From Acidiferrobacteraceae bacterium (GTDB lineage Bacteria > Pseudomonadota > Gammaproteobacteria > Arenicellales > UBA868): a stretch of DNA of 6,692 nt. The first letter of the stretch is position 1; every line of letters begins with the position of its first letter. Shown here piece by piece: positions 5,959 through 6,692 of the stretch. Both the position numbers and the translations under genes were made by a program. The DNA is taken from NCBI GenBank assembly GCA_002731295.1, contig PCBE01000033.1, positions 1 through 6,692 on the forward strand. The letters run 5' to 3'. Below the pieces are notes generated by a model, which saw nothing but the letters and a program-made list of their open reading frames with translations, was not told the DNA's origin and did no database searches.

Positions 5959-6692
5959 ATGGATTTTGGTATTGCAATGGCGACCTCTGCCGACTCCTGG
6001 AAACTGGTACAACGTGCCGAGGAGTTGGGCTTCAGTCATGCCTGGTTCTACGACACACAAATGCTCAGTGCGGACTGTTTCGTTGCCATGGGCGCCGCCG
6101 CGGTCAAGACCAAGCACATCCGCCTTGGAACCGGAGTTCTTGTACCGACCAATCGAATTGCACCGGTAGCCGCCAACGCATTTGCCTCACTCAACCGTCT
6201 TGCGCCAGGACGGATCGACTTCGGCGTGGGTACCGGGTTCACCGCTCGACGCGCAATGGGTTTGAGTGCAATGCGCCTGGCTGATATGGAGGACTATATC
6301 CAGACCGTCTACGCATTGCTTCGCAAAGACACGATAGAGGTCACCCTGGAGGGTTCGCCGCGCAAGATTCGATTTCTCAATCCGGATCATGGCTTGATCA
6401 ACACTGAAGACCCGATCGCGCTGCATGTGTCGGCGTACGGGCCACGAAGTCGTGCCTTGACTGCCAAACTTCAGGCGGGCTGGCTAAATTTCATTGGCGA
6501 TGTGTCGAGCGCTACCTCAGCCTTGGAGTCCATGCAAATGGCATGGCGTGATGCAGGGCATCAGGTCGACGACTTCTCGGCCACAGCCTTTGCCTTGGGC
6601 TGTGTGCTTGAGGCCAATGAACCTTATGATTCGCCTCGGGCAATGGCCCAGGCAGGCCCGCGCGCGGCTGTCACGCTGCATCGCGCCGCGGA
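5959..6692 (+). CDS. Luciferase-like (LLM class) flavin-dependent oxidoreductase, N-terminal part (partial, open at right edge)
   Basis: The frame is open from ATG 5959 through the right edge, 244 complete residues; typical members have about 330-380, so roughly 100 or more are missing. AGGAA lies 6 bases upstream of the start. The protein shows the TIM-barrel pattern of the bacterial luciferase family: MDFGIAMAT at the N-terminus, the first helix WKLVQRAEELGFSHAWFYD (14-32), IRLGTGVLVP (54-63), the signature ASLNRLAPGRIDFGVGTG (76-93), DYIQTVYALLR (112-122) and PIALHVSAYGPRS (152-164). Relatives are FMN- or F420-dependent monooxygenases or reductases, and I cannot tell which cofactor is used here. 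It lies 95 bases after the B subunit on the same strand and is probably cotranscribed, which suggests a role in the same pathway. Family confident, substrate unknown. Confidence 0.9.
   Translation, partial: MDFGIAMATSADSWKLVQRAEELGFSHAWFYDTQMLSADCFVAMGAAAVKTKHIRLGTGVLVPTNRIAPVAANAFASLNRLAPGRIDFGVGTGFTARRAMGLSAMRLADMEDYIQTVYALLRKDTIEVTLEGSPRKIRFLNPDHGLINTEDPIALHVSAYGPRSRALTAKLQAGWLNFIGDVSSATSALESMQMAWRDAGHQVDDFSATAFALGCVLEANEPYDSPRAMAQAGPRAAVTLHRAA

Noticed and set aside
6048..6426. Minus-strand frames opposite the luciferase-like gene
   Set aside because: The plus strand encodes a clear luciferase-family protein across this span; the antisense frames show no motif.

Overview
This window looks like a chromosomal catabolic locus from a Gram-negative bacterium, most likely a proteobacterium. 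That assignment rests on the moderately GC-rich coding sequence, compact genes with Shine-Dalgarno (SD) sites, and the mix of families; no phylogenetic marker is present. There are no RNA genes, mobile elements, CRISPR arrays or long repeats that I can see. Both ends cut through genes.

Layout: (1) 1-641, plus strand: the C-terminal two thirds of a zinc-type medium-chain alcohol/polyol dehydrogenase, open at the left edge. (2) 687-1619, minus strand: a complete 3-hydroxyisobutyrate dehydrogenase (HIBADH) family gene that converges on the first gene. (3) 1620-2100: a 481-base divergent intergenic region. On the minus strand it carries a 35-codon small ORF with a near-perfect SD and a plausible promoter. 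On the plus side, about 80-120 bases before the next gene, it carries two overlapping inverted repeats that could be operator sites. (4) 2101-4185 and 4178-5863, plus strand: an overlapping pair for the A and B subunits of a hydantoinase/oxoprolinase-type ATP-dependent enzyme. (5) 5959-6692, plus strand: the N-terminal part of a luciferase-like, flavin-dependent oxidoreductase, open at the right edge and probably in the same transcript.

How the genes may work together (inference): two dehydrogenases, an ATP-dependent ring-opening or carboxylating enzyme and a flavin monooxygenase-type protein suggest a peripheral pathway. It could oxidise an alcohol or hydroxy acid, activate or open a lactam, hydantoin or 5-oxoproline-like ring (or, less likely here, carboxylate a ketone), and perform a flavin-dependent oxidation. 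The substrate cannot be read from the sequence. No gamma-subunit gene of the acetone-carboxylase type follows the B subunit, which argues mildly against a ketone carboxylase. The gene families are all known. What is unexplained is the substrate, the small ORF in the leader of the HIBADH gene, and the control region between the divergent genes.
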